This document shows, piece by piece, positions 35,067-43,545 of a stretch of 64,000 bases of DNA (its first letter is position 1; each line of letters starts with the position of its first letter). Location: contig NZ_PYMI01000001.1 in NCBI RefSeq assembly GCF_003025595.1, positions 310,001-374,000 of the forward strand. Reading direction: 5' to 3'. The position numbers and the translations under genes were made by a program. Source of the stretch: Photobacterium ganghwense. Its GTDB lineage: Bacteria > Pseudomonadota > Gammaproteobacteria > Enterobacterales > Vibrionaceae. The notes beneath the pieces are model-generated. The model did not search any database. It saw only the letters and a program-made list of their open reading frames with translations, and was not told the DNA's origin.

Positions 35067-36548
35067 ATGAAACGAGAACAATGGGGCTCACGAGCCGGGT
35101 TTATCCTGGCAGCAGTGGGATCAGCAATTGGCCTGGGGAATATTTGGCGATTCCCATATATGGCTTATGAGAATGGTGGCGGCGCATTTTTTATCCCTTA
35201 CCTTTTTGCCATGCTCACCGCAGGTATCCCTTTTATGATCATGGAATTCAGCCTCGGTCATAAATTACGTGGTGCCGCTCCCCGCGCTTTTTCTAAGCTG
35301 GGTGTGAAGTATGAATGGCTGGGCTGGTTCCAGGTGTTTATTGCTGCTGTTATCGCCGTTTATTATGTCGCGGTTATCGGCTGGGCAATTTCCTACCTTG
35401 GTTTTTCTTTCTCTCAAAGCTGGGGATCGGATACCAACGCCTACTTCTTCAGCGAATACCTGAAGTTAGGTGAAAACTCACCGTCTAAACTCGGTGACCT
35501 GCAATTCCACATTGCCATTCCAATGGCCATTGCCTGGGCAGTCACCTTTGCAGCTATCTTTACCGGCGTAAAAGGCGGGATTGAACGCGCCAACAAAATC
35601 ATGATGCCTTTGCTGTTTGTCATGGTTATCGCGCTGATTGCTCGTGTAATCTTTCTGCCGGGTGCGGTGGATGGTATTAACTATCTGTTCCAACCTGATT
35701 TCAGCAAGATCATGGACGCAAAAGTATGGTCTGCAGCTTATGGTCAGATTTTCTTCACCCTGAGTGTGGGCTTTGCCATCATGGTGGCTTACTCCAGCTA
35801 CCTGCCAGAAAAATCTGACATCAACAACAACGCCTTTATGACCGTGTTAATCAACTGTGGTTTCTCAATCACGGCGGGTGTGTTGATCTTCGGCGTACTG
35901 GGCTACATGGCTCAGGAGCAAGCGAAGCCACTGACAGAAGTCGTTTCTGCTGGTGTGGGGCTGGCCTTCGTGACCATCCCTGCAGCTATCAACTTGCTGC
36001 CAGCACCTTATATTCTGGGTCCGCTGTTCTTCCTGGCTCTTGTGGTCGCCGGTTTGAGCTCACACATCTCGATTCTGGAAGCTGTCACCAGTGCCATTAT
36101 CGACAAACTGCACTGGTCACGTAAGAAAGCCGCTTCAGTCGTATGTGGTGTCGGTTTTGTGGTGTCAATGGCATTTGCAACCAACGGCGGTCTGCTACTG
36201 CTGGATTTGGTCGACTACTTCATCAACAACATTGCCCTGCTGAGCAGCTGTCTGGTTGAACTGGTTATCATCGCTTGGCTACTGAGAGTCTCTGACATTC
36301 GTGACTATGTTAACGAGCGTTCAGAAATCACTATCGGCAAATGGTTTGAAGTCTGTATCCGTTACCTGAGCCCACTGATGCTGGCTGTAATCCTGGGCAC
36401 CAACCTGCTGAATACAGCAAGTGAAGGCTACGGCGGTTATGAAACATCCGACCTGCTGATGCTGGGTTGGGGATTGGTTGCGGCCATGTTTGTTTTGGCT
36501 GTCATCATTAACCTGTCATCTAAACCACAGACTCATCAGGAGGCATAA
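35067..36548 (+). CDS. Sodium-dependent amino acid transporter (NSS/SNF family)
   Basis: The 493-residue protein is a neurotransmitter:sodium symporter homologue with about 11-12 helices. The N-terminal signature REQWGSRAGFILAAVGSAIG with GLGNIWRFPYMAYENGGGAF contains the helix 1 residues that bind Na+ and substrate. Helix 6 (FTLSVGFAIMVAYSSYLP) and helix 8 (LVVAGLSSHISILEAV) also carry the usual Ser residues. It imports an amino acid with Na+. A 33-codon MetS-like gene follows, a pairing known from the methionine/alanine importer MetPS, so methionine or alanine is the best substrate guess. Two ATGs lie close together; 35067 is six bases after AAGGAG and is preferred to 35061, which abuts it. 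Confidence 0.88.
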   Translation: MKREQWGSRAGFILAAVGSAIGLGNIWRFPYMAYENGGGAFFIPYLFAMLTAGIPFMIMEFSLGHKLRGAAPRAFSKLGVKYEWLGWFQVFIAAVIAVYYVAVIGWAISYLGFSFSQSWGSDTNAYFFSEYLKLGENSPSKLGDLQFHIAIPMAIAWAVTFAAIFTGVKGGIERANKIMMPLLFVMVIALIARVIFLPGAVDGINYLFQPDFSKIMDAKVWSAAYGQIFFTLSVGFAIMVAYSSYLPEKSDINNNAFMTVLINCGFSITAGVLIFGVLGYMAQEQAKPLTEVVSAGVGLAFVTIPAAINLLPAPYILGPLFFLALVVAGLSSHISILEAVTSAIIDKLHWSRKKAASVVCGVGFVVSMAFATNGGLLLLDLVDYFINNIALLSSCLVELVIIAWLLRVSDIRDYVNERSEITIGKWFEVCIRYLSPLMLAVILGTNLLNTASEGYGGYETSDLLMLGWGLVAAMFVLAVIINLSSKPQTHQEA

Positions 36549-36550
36549 TT

Positions 36551-36652
36551 ATGACTACAGGTGCAATTATCATGATGCTGTTCGGGCTGGGCATTACCTG
36601 GGGTGGAGCTGCCTTCTGTATCTCCGTCGCCATGAAAGAGCGCGGACACTGA
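36551..36652 (+). CDS. MetS-like NSS transporter small subunit
   Basis: A 33-residue frame starts two bases after the transporter stop codon, with AGGAGG overlapping the end of that gene. The product begins MTTGAIIMMLFGLGITWGG and ends in AAFCISVAMKERGH: one hydrophobic helix and a short basic tail, the plan of MetS, the small subunit required by MetP for methionine and alanine uptake in Corynebacterium. The genes are translationally coupled, and a terminator follows at 36684-36714, so the operon is exactly these two genes. Confidence 0.85.
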   Translation: MTTGAIIMMLFGLGITWGGAAFCISVAMKERGH

Positions 36653-36683
36653 ACACTTCAGATCTCGTTCTGATTCCAAAAGT

Positions 36684-36714
36684 AAAAAGAGGCTCACATG
36701 GGCCTCTTTTTTTA
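36684..36714 (+). terminator. Rho-independent terminator of the NSS-MetS operon
   Basis: AAAAGAGGC pairs with GCCTCTTTT around a TCACATGG loop, followed by a T-run. Confidence 0.85.
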
Positions 36715-36959
36715 TTTGGGCCAGCTACTGTGTTAAGCATTTTTAAACACAACGGTTTAAATACCACTAAGGCCACGACTCTCCCGTTCAATTGTGTTAA
36801 CAGTGATCCATTCCCACAAAGAATCCTTTTCCTTTGCTCAATCATCCCGTTACAATCAGCGAACCATCAGGACATAAGATGGCTTAGCAAAAATAAAAGC
36901 GAACTCAAGCGCTATCGCGACAACTTGGGCCCAATAGATATTACATTCAAGGAAAGGCA

Positions 36960-37472
36960 ATGAAGTTAGCTGCAATTTTACTTTCAGCCGCCATGCTACC
37001 AGCCACTGCTCTGGCTGCCAATGACAGCTGTGAAAGCCAAAAATATCACCAATATATCGATGCCTCACTGACCTGGTACCAGCAACTGGTTGATATCACT
37101 GTCGAGAAAGATGCCAGCCTGAAAGACGTCGGCGACTGGTTTTTAGAAGGACGTAAGCACCACTTTGAGCTTAACCGTGAAGTGTTCGACTGGTATCTTG
37201 CCAACGACAAAGAAAAACTGGATTTGTCGCAGCCGGTTGAATCCTGGCTGAAACTGACCCAGCAGGATGTAAAGGCATTGGCTGAGCAACATTCAGAACT
37301 GGGTAAAACCGCCAAGCAGGCTTTTGATGACCGCCAGAGCAAGCCTCACCCTCAGAACTATGCACTGCGTAGCGCCTTCGCCGAACTCCTGACCCATCCG
37401 GGTAAAATTGAAAAGCCTCTCAACGATTACAACAAAGCGATGACAGCCATTGCTGACATCTCATGTGATTAA
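36960..37472 (+). CDS. Exported protein of unknown function
   Basis: The 170-residue precursor has a clear signal peptide (MKLAAILLSAAMLPATALA, cut before ANDSCES). The mature part is helical and rich in Trp and charged residues (YHQYIDASLTWYQQLVDITV, DWFLEGRKHHFELNREVFDW). A Cys near each end of the mature chain (residues 24 and 169) could form one disulfide. Start ATG 36960 follows AAGGAAAGG. No family recognised. It is monocistronic and followed by a long perfect inverted repeat at 37484-37532. Confidence 0.72.
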   Translation: MKLAAILLSAAMLPATALAANDSCESQKYHQYIDASLTWYQQLVDITVEKDASLKDVGDWFLEGRKHHFELNREVFDWYLANDKEKLDLSQPVESWLKLTQQDVKALAEQHSELGKTAKQAFDDRQSKPHPQNYALRSAFAELLTHPGKIEKPLNDYNKAMTAIADISCD

Positions 37473-37483
37473 GGCTGCACCTG

Positions 37484-37532
37484 TTGGCTGGCAGGGAAAG
37501 TGCGATGTGATCACACTTTCCCTGCCAGCCAA
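37484..37532 (+). terminator. Perfect 19-bp hairpin after the exported protein gene
   Basis: The 19-nt arm 37484-37502 (TTGGCTGGCAGGGAAAGTG) is matched exactly by its reverse complement at 37514-37532, with an 11-base loop, 12 bases after the stop codon. It has only a weak T-tail (AATTTTGCC), so it may act as a terminator or as a 3' mRNA-stabilising hairpin. Confidence 0.75.
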
Positions 37533-37874
37533 TTTTGCCCTCACAAAATGGTCACCTTCGTATTCACTTTGTCTTTGTCTCAATATCCGCCTGTAATACA
37601 CCTACCGTAATCCATTACAGCAAAGCTCACTGAAAAAAATGGATTATGTTCACGGCCAACTTCTATCGTCATTTGTATAAATAAAAAGCGCGGAAACTAT
37701 GTGGAATCGTTTGCGAAAAATAAACGAAGTTCACAATATACCCTCTGCTTATGCATCAACGCCGTAAAGCAAATTACTGCCTGCTTTTATTTAATAACTA
37801 ACTCTGTAAAAATCTCCCACATAACACCTACAAAAATAACAAACAATCCACATCAGCTTAAATCAGGAGTCTTC
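37533..37874. other. Region upstream of the DUF2860 gene
   Basis: No gene seen. The in-frame extension of the DUF2860 reading frame to 37701 crosses AT-rich sequence and has no ribosome site. The ribosome site CAGGAGT is at 37865-37871. Confidence 0.5.
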
Positions 37875-38870
37875 ATGAGTTCGCATTCTCTGGGTAGAAT
37901 TGCTCACATTTCCGCACTGCTTATTGCCTCATTCCCCGGCTATGCCGCAACAGCTAAAGACTGGCAACCAGGTCTGAGCGGCGATATCGCTGTAATGGCC
38001 GGTTATTCACACACACGCTCTCAATTTGATACCGATAACAATGTTACCGACAGCTTGGACAGCCAGGGACAAGGACGTGACAGCGGCATTATTTTCCCTC
38101 TCGGTACCCTGAAATACACCAACCAGGCCGGTGACAAACAAGTCTACATGGGGAGTAACCAAAGTGACTTGATCTACGGTCGATTCAACCTGGAGCTGGG
38201 TTATAAGCAGCGATTACAAGATAACAGTGTTATCACTATTGCGTATGCGCCGGGCCTTATTGCCTCAGAAACCTGGAAAGATCCCTTCGTAACCAACGTG
38301 AACCGTGAAGAGACCGACGTAAATACCAAGGCTCTGCGTCTGATCTATGACCGCATCCTGGGCACAAATTTCTCGTTTGAATTTGCACTGCGTGAGCGCG
38401 AAATTGACAATGAAGAAAGCGGTCTGGCTAATTTCACGCCTGATGAACAAGCACTGCTTCGCCGTGACAGCGATATCTATTACAGCCAACTGAGCTACCT
38501 GCATCGGATTAATCAGGATCTGGCCCTGCGTGGCGCAACCAGTTACACCAGAACTGACGCCGATGGTGATGCGATGTCCAATGACAGATATGGTGCGGAT
38601 ATTACCGTTATCAAAAACTTTGAACGCTCTAATCTGGCCGTCACACTGCATTACGACTACTCCGAATATGATAAAGCTAACCCCGTTTTCGGCAAAAAAC
38701 AGGAAGACAGCTTGCTGGCAGCTTATCTCGCATACCGATATGCCGAACCTTTTGGCTGGAAACAGTGGAGCTTCCTGGGCATTGCAGGGTACGGCTACAG
38801 CGATTCGAAGATCAATTTCTATGAAAACGAAGGAACAGTGATCACTGCCGGTTTAAGTTATCACTTTTAA
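37875..38870 (+). CDS. DUF2860 outer membrane protein
   Basis: The 331-residue precursor has a signal peptide (IAHISALLIASFPGYAATA, mature part from about residue 28) and a barrel-like body with repeated amphipathic strands, ending LSYHF. The N-terminal mature segment (GLSGDIAVMAGYSHTRSQFD) and strand pattern fit DUF2860, a family of about 300-residue outer membrane proteins found mainly in Vibrio, Photobacterium and relatives. Role unknown; such proteins are often abundant and may be porin-like. Start ATG 37875 follows CAGGAG. panP follows after 76 bases on the same strand with no clear terminator between them. Confidence 0.8.
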   Translation: MSSHSLGRIAHISALLIASFPGYAATAKDWQPGLSGDIAVMAGYSHTRSQFDTDNNVTDSLDSQGQGRDSGIIFPLGTLKYTNQAGDKQVYMGSNQSDLIYGRFNLELGYKQRLQDNSVITIAYAPGLIASETWKDPFVTNVNREETDVNTKALRLIYDRILGTNFSFEFALREREIDNEESGLANFTPDEQALLRRDSDIYYSQLSYLHRINQDLALRGATSYTRTDADGDAMSNDRYGADITVIKNFERSNLAVTLHYDYSEYDKANPVFGKKQEDSLLAAYLAYRYAEPFGWKQWSFLGIAGYGYSDSKINFYENEGTVITAGLSYHF

Positions 38871-38946
38871 TTTTTTTCGACAGCGGCGGCAATTTGCATT
38901 AAATTAGCAACAATTTGCCGAACAAAATTACAAGATATCAAGTGAT

Positions 38947-40599
38947 ATGGCAGTGATGGATTCTAAAAAAGCCGATGCGACCCAAGCGTCATTACATCGC
39001 ATTTTTACGGTGCCGGAAGCACCAGACTCAACCCTGGGCCGGATCGAGAAAGAGATTTCGGAAAACCTGAACGCTTTTCTTCAGACGCACATTGCGGCCA
39101 GAGAAAAGCCACTGGCCGAGATCGAAAAAGACTTTTCTTGCGCAGACATTCCTGAGTCTCCCAGCTTTGTCTCAGACCATACGCATTTCTTGCTGGATAA
39201 ACTGGTGGCTCAGTCTGTCCATACCTCGGCGCCGACCTTTATTGGTCACATGACCTCAGCACTGCCCTATTTTTTGATGCCGCTGTCAAAAATCATGATC
39301 GGGCTGAACCAAAACCTGGTCAAGATCGAGACCTCGAAAGCATTCACCCCTCTGGAACGTCAGGTACTTGGCATGCTGCACAACCTCATCTACGACGAAG
39401 ATGAGCGTTTTTATGCTCAGTGGATGCACAGTGCTAACCATTCGCTCGGGGCATTCTGCTCCGGGGGCACCATTGCCAACATTACCGCCCTGTGGGTGGC
39501 ACGCAATAACGCCCTGAGGCCAGATGGTTCATTCCGTGGTGTGGCGCAGGAAGGCTTGTTCCGGGCAATGAAGCACTACGGCTATGAAGACTTAGCTGTG
39601 CTGGTCTCAGAGCGGGGCCATTACTCGCTGAAAAAAGCCGCAGATGTTCTCGGTTTAGGCCGGGATTGCCTGATTCCGATCCAGACAGACAGTGATAACC
39701 GGGTTTGTGTTGATCAAATGCGTGCCAAGCTGGAATCACTGAAACAGCAGAATGTGCGAGTTTTTGCCATTGTTGGTGTTGCCGGTACAACGGAAACCGG
39801 TAACATTGATCCCCTTGATGCACTGGCTGATTTGGCTGCCGAATACGACTGCCATTTCCATGTGGATGCAGCCTGGGGCGGCGCAACACTGATGTCCAAT
39901 AAGTACCGTCCATTGCTTAAGGGCATTGAACGTGCAGACTCCGTCACCATTGATGCTCATAAACAGCTGTATGTGCCAATGGGCGCGGGTATGGTCATTT
40001 TCAAAAACCCGGCCTCAATGAGTGCGATTGAACACCACGCGGAATACATACTGCGTAAAGGTTCAAAAGACTTAGGGAGCCACACACTGGAAGGTTCACG
40101 CAGCGGAATGGCAATGCTGCTTTATGCCAGCCTGAACATTATCAGTCGTCCCGGCTACGAAATGCTGATCAACAACAGTATCGAGAAAGCCCGCTATTTC
40201 TCTGAACTGATCAAGGCGCACCCTGACTTTGAGTTGGTCACGGAACCGGAACTTTGCCTACTGACCTACCGCTACCTGCCGGCTCGAACTCAGCAAGCAC
40301 TGGCAATCTCCAACACGGCGCAGAAAGAGCTTCTGCTGGATGCTCTGGACGATCTGACCAAGTTCATCCAAAAACGTCAGCGTGAATCAGGGAAGTCTTT
40401 TGTCTCACGGACTCGGATTACCCCTGAAAAGTGGGATCGTAAACTGACTACCGTTTTCCGCGTGGTGCTGGCTAACCCTTTAACCACAGAAGCCATCCTA
40501 CAGGATGTGCTTGAAGAGCAGACTCAGATTGCTCAGGAAAGTGAGAAAAGTTATCCGCTGATCATGAACATGACAGAGTCCATTCTGGCAAATGCCTAA
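38947..40599 (+). CDS. panP: PLP-dependent aspartate 1-decarboxylase PanP
   Basis: The 550-residue enzyme is a group II PLP decarboxylase. The cofactor motifs are CSGGTIANITALWVARN, HVDAAWGGA and TIDAHKQLYVPMG with Schiff-base Lys near residue 339. The extended N terminus (SLHRIFTVPEAPDSTLGRIE) and C terminus match PanP, which replaces pyruvoyl-dependent PanD in vibrios and relatives and makes beta-alanine from aspartate for coenzyme A. A glutamate decarboxylase role is possible for distant relatives but the length and motifs favour PanP. ATG 38947 or 38956 start; the ribosome site is weak. A 16-nt repeat and a terminator follow. Confidence 0.88.
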   Translation: MAVMDSKKADATQASLHRIFTVPEAPDSTLGRIEKEISENLNAFLQTHIAAREKPLAEIEKDFSCADIPESPSFVSDHTHFLLDKLVAQSVHTSAPTFIGHMTSALPYFLMPLSKIMIGLNQNLVKIETSKAFTPLERQVLGMLHNLIYDEDERFYAQWMHSANHSLGAFCSGGTIANITALWVARNNALRPDGSFRGVAQEGLFRAMKHYGYEDLAVLVSERGHYSLKKAADVLGLGRDCLIPIQTDSDNRVCVDQMRAKLESLKQQNVRVFAIVGVAGTTETGNIDPLDALADLAAEYDCHFHVDAAWGGATLMSNKYRPLLKGIERADSVTIDAHKQLYVPMGAGMVIFKNPASMSAIEHHAEYILRKGSKDLGSHTLEGSRSGMAMLLYASLNIISRPGYEMLINNSIEKARYFSELIKAHPDFELVTEPELCLLTYRYLPARTQQALAISNTAQKELLLDALDDLTKFIQKRQRESGKSFVSRTRITPEKWDRKLTTVFRVVLANPLTTEAILQDVLEEQTQIAQESEKSYPLIMNMTESILANA

Positions 40600-40692
40600 G
40601 GCTACCACCGTTGACCGCTCAGGATGCGCTGTGCTCATCTTGGGCTATTCATCGTAAGCGGCTATCAGCAAGAGGCTATCTGTTTTCAGGGC

Positions 40693-40742
40693 GATTCGTT
40701 TACAAGATGATTCGTTTACAAAGCTAAGTGTTTACAAGGCTA
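40693..40742. repeat. About 16-nt degenerate tandem repeat, three copies
   Basis: GATTCGTTTACAAGAT (40693-40708) is repeated as GATTCGTTTACAAAGC (40709) and AGTGTTTACAAGGCTA (40727-40742). It lies between the panP stop codon and the terminator. Confidence 0.7.
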
Positions 40743-40776
40743 CCCAATCTGACTATTCAGCTGGGTAGCTTTTTTC
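40739..40776 (+). terminator. Rho-independent terminator of panP
   Basis: GCTACCCA (40739-40746) pairs with TGGGTAGC (40762-40769), then T6. Confidence 0.85.
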
Positions 40777-41394
40777 TTCTCCTTTATCATTTCCTCATTT
40801 CCTCAATATTTCCATTCCTCATTGATACTGAGCGGCTTAAGATGCTGCCTTTACGAACCATGTAAAAATTGACAGGGTAAGCTGAACTTCACTTAGTACT
40901 CACGCTCAGTTAATGAATGATTTTTCACCATCAACGGTGTTAATTGGACGCATTCTTTTCGAGTAATCTGGAAATTTCATTCGGGAAAAGTATCGAACCG
41001 CTTTGTTGAATGGCTATTATTTAATCAGCCACTCTGCGATTATCCGTTATGAAAAATTTGTCTTCAGCAAAAAATTTAAATATTCCGGTTACTTTGAATT
41101 TATAAAATGTATAACCGCCAATTTTTCATTTACATTTAAGAAAAGATTTAGGCCCATTTTTGTTACCGGGATAAACCATGGATAAAAACAATAACCATTA
41201 AAAAATACATATTTAAAGTTAATGATAAATTAATGGTCAAAATTGATATTCCAGGCATATTAATATCCAGTAATAAAAATTGATCAATATCAATGAAAGG
41301 TCGGATTTATCGCTATGGAAAAGGTCGACACACCTTGTGAGTCGACCTAAATATGACAAGTTATGACAAAACAGAATTGAAATTGTATGGGATA
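40777..41394. other. AT-rich non-coding region between panP and torR
   Basis: About 620 bases, strikingly AT-rich from 41000 to 41290. A 60-codon plus-strand frame (41003-41185) has no ribosome site and an unremarkable basic, aromatic product, so I do not call it. The torR terminator is at 41318-41348. Confidence 0.5.
41318..41348 (-). terminator. Terminator of torR
   Basis: AGGTCGAC (41322-41329) pairs with GTCGACCT (41341-41348); a short T-run follows on the minus strand. Confidence 0.75.
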
Positions 41395-42108
41395 TTAGTC
41401 ACCCGCAAACATGTAACCTTCACCATGAACGGTCACAAAGATCTGGGGATTTTTAGGGTCAGTTTCCATTTTAGAACGCATACGACGAATCAGAACATCG
41501 ATGGTGCGATCGTTCGGTGCTTCTACCCGATGGCTGAGCATATTCAGAATGCGCTCGCGGCTCAGTACCACATTGGGATGGGACGAAAACGCGACCAACA
41601 GTTCGTATTCAGCCTTTGTCAGTTTCACCGGCACACCATTGTGGGTCAGCGCACGTTTGTTGATATCAAATACCCAGTCGCCAAATCGGATGATGCTGTC
41701 TTCCTGCATTTCAGTCACTGTCTCGCAACGGGCCTTTTCCACCAGCGAGATACGCCACAGCAGGTTTTTCACACGTACCAGTAACTCCCTCAACTCAAAC
41801 GGTTTAGTAACGTAATCATCGGCCCCCATTTCCAGCCCGACAATACGATCAATACTGTCTGTACGACCTGTGACGAGAATGATGCCGACTTCCGAACGGC
41901 TACGCAGTTCACGGGTTAGCATCAGACCGTCTTCACCTGGCAGATTAATATCCAGCATCACCAGGTCAATCTTTTCCTGAGCCATAATCTCGCGCATTTG
42001 CATGCCGCTTTCCGCCTGGCTGACTTTATACCCTTCATTTTCAAAATAACCGACCAACTTGGTACGGGTAACAATCTCATCCTCAACTACAAGTACGTGA
42101 TGACTCAT
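41395..42108 (-). CDS. torR: TMAO respiration response regulator TorR
   Basis: The 237-residue protein has an OmpR-type receiver (VLVVEDE acidic pair; phosphorylated Asp in MLDINLPGEDG near residue 53; TKPFE lysine) and a winged-helix DNA-binding domain (LTKAEYELLVAF, RTIDVLIRRMRSKME, VHGEGYMFAGD). Its position, divergent from torCAD across 200 bases, identifies it as TorR, which activates the tor operon when phosphorylated by TorS in response to trimethylamine N-oxide. torS and torT are not in the window. ATG 42108 starts it, and a terminator lies after the stop. Confidence 0.92.
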   Translation of the reverse strand: MSHHVLVVEDEIVTRTKLVGYFENEGYKVSQAESGMQMREIMAQEKIDLVMLDINLPGEDGLMLTRELRSRSEVGIILVTGRTDSIDRIVGLEMGADDYVTKPFELRELLVRVKNLLWRISLVEKARCETVTEMQEDSIIRFGDWVFDINKRALTHNGVPVKLTKAEYELLVAFSSHPNVVLSRERILNMLSHRVEAPNDRTIDVLIRRMRSKMETDPKNPQIFVTVHGEGYMFAGD

Positions 42109-42308
42109 TTCATTCTCTTTATGTCTATTTAACTGTTCTTTTTAACGGTAGTACAAAAGGCGGCTATTCACAATTTGTCACAACACAGACATTTCTGTTA
42201 ATCGCCACCGTTAACCTTATTCACATCGTGGAATTAAGATTACCCCATAAAAATTTAAACGTCACCGTTGTTTACGGCAGGCAATTCATCCATACACGGA
42301 ATCATACT
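42109..42308. promoter_or_regulatory. torR-torC divergent control region
   Basis: This 200-base region must hold the promoters of torR and torCAD. Two direct TATTCACA copies at 42165-42172 and 42218-42225 are candidate TorR sites because they resemble the CTGTTCATAT boxes of E. coli; the match is partial. Confidence 0.4.
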
Positions 42309-43475
42309 ATGAAAAAACTTTGGCAAAAGTTAATAAAGCCAAGCAGCAAGTATCCTATTATTGCGCTGGTTTTAGTGGGCATTGGTATTACATTGGCGGG
42401 CACCTTTGTAGTTCATAAAGGATTTGAACTGACATCCTCAATTGAATTCTGTACGTCTTGCCACACCATGGAACAGAACTACGAAGAATATAAACAAACC
42501 GTTCACTTCAAAAATGCTTCCGGTGTGCAGGCTATTTGTACTGACTGCCACCAGCCTAAAGATTTTCCGGGCAAAGTATTCCGTAAACTGGAGGCGGCAA
42601 AAGATCTGTATCACCACTTTATTACCGGCAAAATCGATACACCGGAAAAATTTGAAGATCACCGTTTGGAGATGGCTCAGAAAGTCTGGGAACGCATGAG
42701 CAGCCAGAACTCGAAAACCTGTAAGAGCTGTCACTCCTACGACAACATGGATCACAGCAAGCAATCAGCGAAAGCAGCTTTCGAAATGAAGAAAGCGGCG
42801 GCCGAAGATCTGAACTGTATCGAGTGCCACAAGGGTATTGCGCACGAACTACCAAACATGGCAGGTGGCTTCCAGAAAGACTTCCAGGCGCTGCAGGCAA
42901 CAGCAAACAGCCAGGGTGCCAATGCCGAAGTCCTGTACTCGCTGGGTGAAAAAGACCTGTATGCCGTGGCTGACCCTAACAGCAAAGCTGACGGTAAACT
43001 GCTGCCGGCTTCTCAGGTCAAAGTGCTGGAACGCAAAGACAACATGCTGAAAGTACAAATCGACGGTTGGCTGGAAAAAGCAGGTAAAGGCCGTGTGATG
43101 ACCGAATACCTGGGTAAACGTGTCTTTAAAGCGACCATTCGCGGTGATGTGAAAGCGACTGAGAAACTGATTGAAGAGAAAACCGACAGCGCAACAGACA
43201 TCGTATGGCAGCACGTTTCTGTCGAAGCCTGGATTACTGCGGAAGACATGATTGACGATATCCAGCCAATCTGGAACTACGCAAAGACCATGTACGGCTC
43301 AACCTGTAACGCCTGCCACGCGGCACCAGACCCAGCGCACTTCACTGCGAACGGCTGGATCTCTGGCCTGAATGCAATGAGCGCATATTACCGCCTGAGC
43401 AAGACAGAAGAACGTACTCTGCTGAAATACCTGCAGAACCACGGCAAAGACACAGGCGGCGCAGGCGCGCACTAA
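42309..43475 (+). CDS. torC: Pentahaem c-type cytochrome TorC
   Basis: The 388-residue protein is a membrane-anchored quinol dehydrogenase. One N-terminal helix (YPIIALVLVGIGITLAGTFV) is followed by a NapC/NirT-type tetrahaem domain with CxxCH at about residues 48-52 (CTSCH), 77-81 (CTDCH), 138-142 (CKSCH) and 170-174 (CIECH). A C-terminal domain has a fifth haem site near 333-337 (CNACH), the TorC-specific feature. It takes electrons from menaquinol and passes them to periplasmic TorA. ATG 42309 is the start; the longer frame from 42228 has no ribosome site. torA follows after 70 bases. Confidence 0.94.
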   Translation: MKKLWQKLIKPSSKYPIIALVLVGIGITLAGTFVVHKGFELTSSIEFCTSCHTMEQNYEEYKQTVHFKNASGVQAICTDCHQPKDFPGKVFRKLEAAKDLYHHFITGKIDTPEKFEDHRLEMAQKVWERMSSQNSKTCKSCHSYDNMDHSKQSAKAAFEMKKAAAEDLNCIECHKGIAHELPNMAGGFQKDFQALQATANSQGANAEVLYSLGEKDLYAVADPNSKADGKLLPASQVKVLERKDNMLKVQIDGWLEKAGKGRVMTEYLGKRVFKATIRGDVKATEKLIEEKTDSATDIVWQHVSVEAWITAEDMIDDIQPIWNYAKTMYGSTCNACHAAPDPAHFTANGWISGLNAMSAYYRLSKTEERTLLKYLQNHGKDTGGAGAH

Positions 43476-43545
43476 TTCCTGAACGGTGGCGGGAGCACAG
43501 CTCCCCCCACTTTTCCACAAAGAATTTAAAATTAAGGATTGTTCA

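Noticed and set aside
37506-37515. TGTGATCACA palindrome as a CRP site
   Set aside because: The half-sites lack the six-base spacer of a CRP operator and lie in the loop of a 3' hairpin.
41003-41185. 60-codon plus-strand frame between panP and torR
   Set aside because: AT-rich sequence by chance gives an open frame; no ribosome site or domain.
42165-42225. TATTCACA direct repeats as certain TorR boxes
   Set aside because: The match to the E. coli box is partial and spacing is 53 bases; kept only as a weak candidate.
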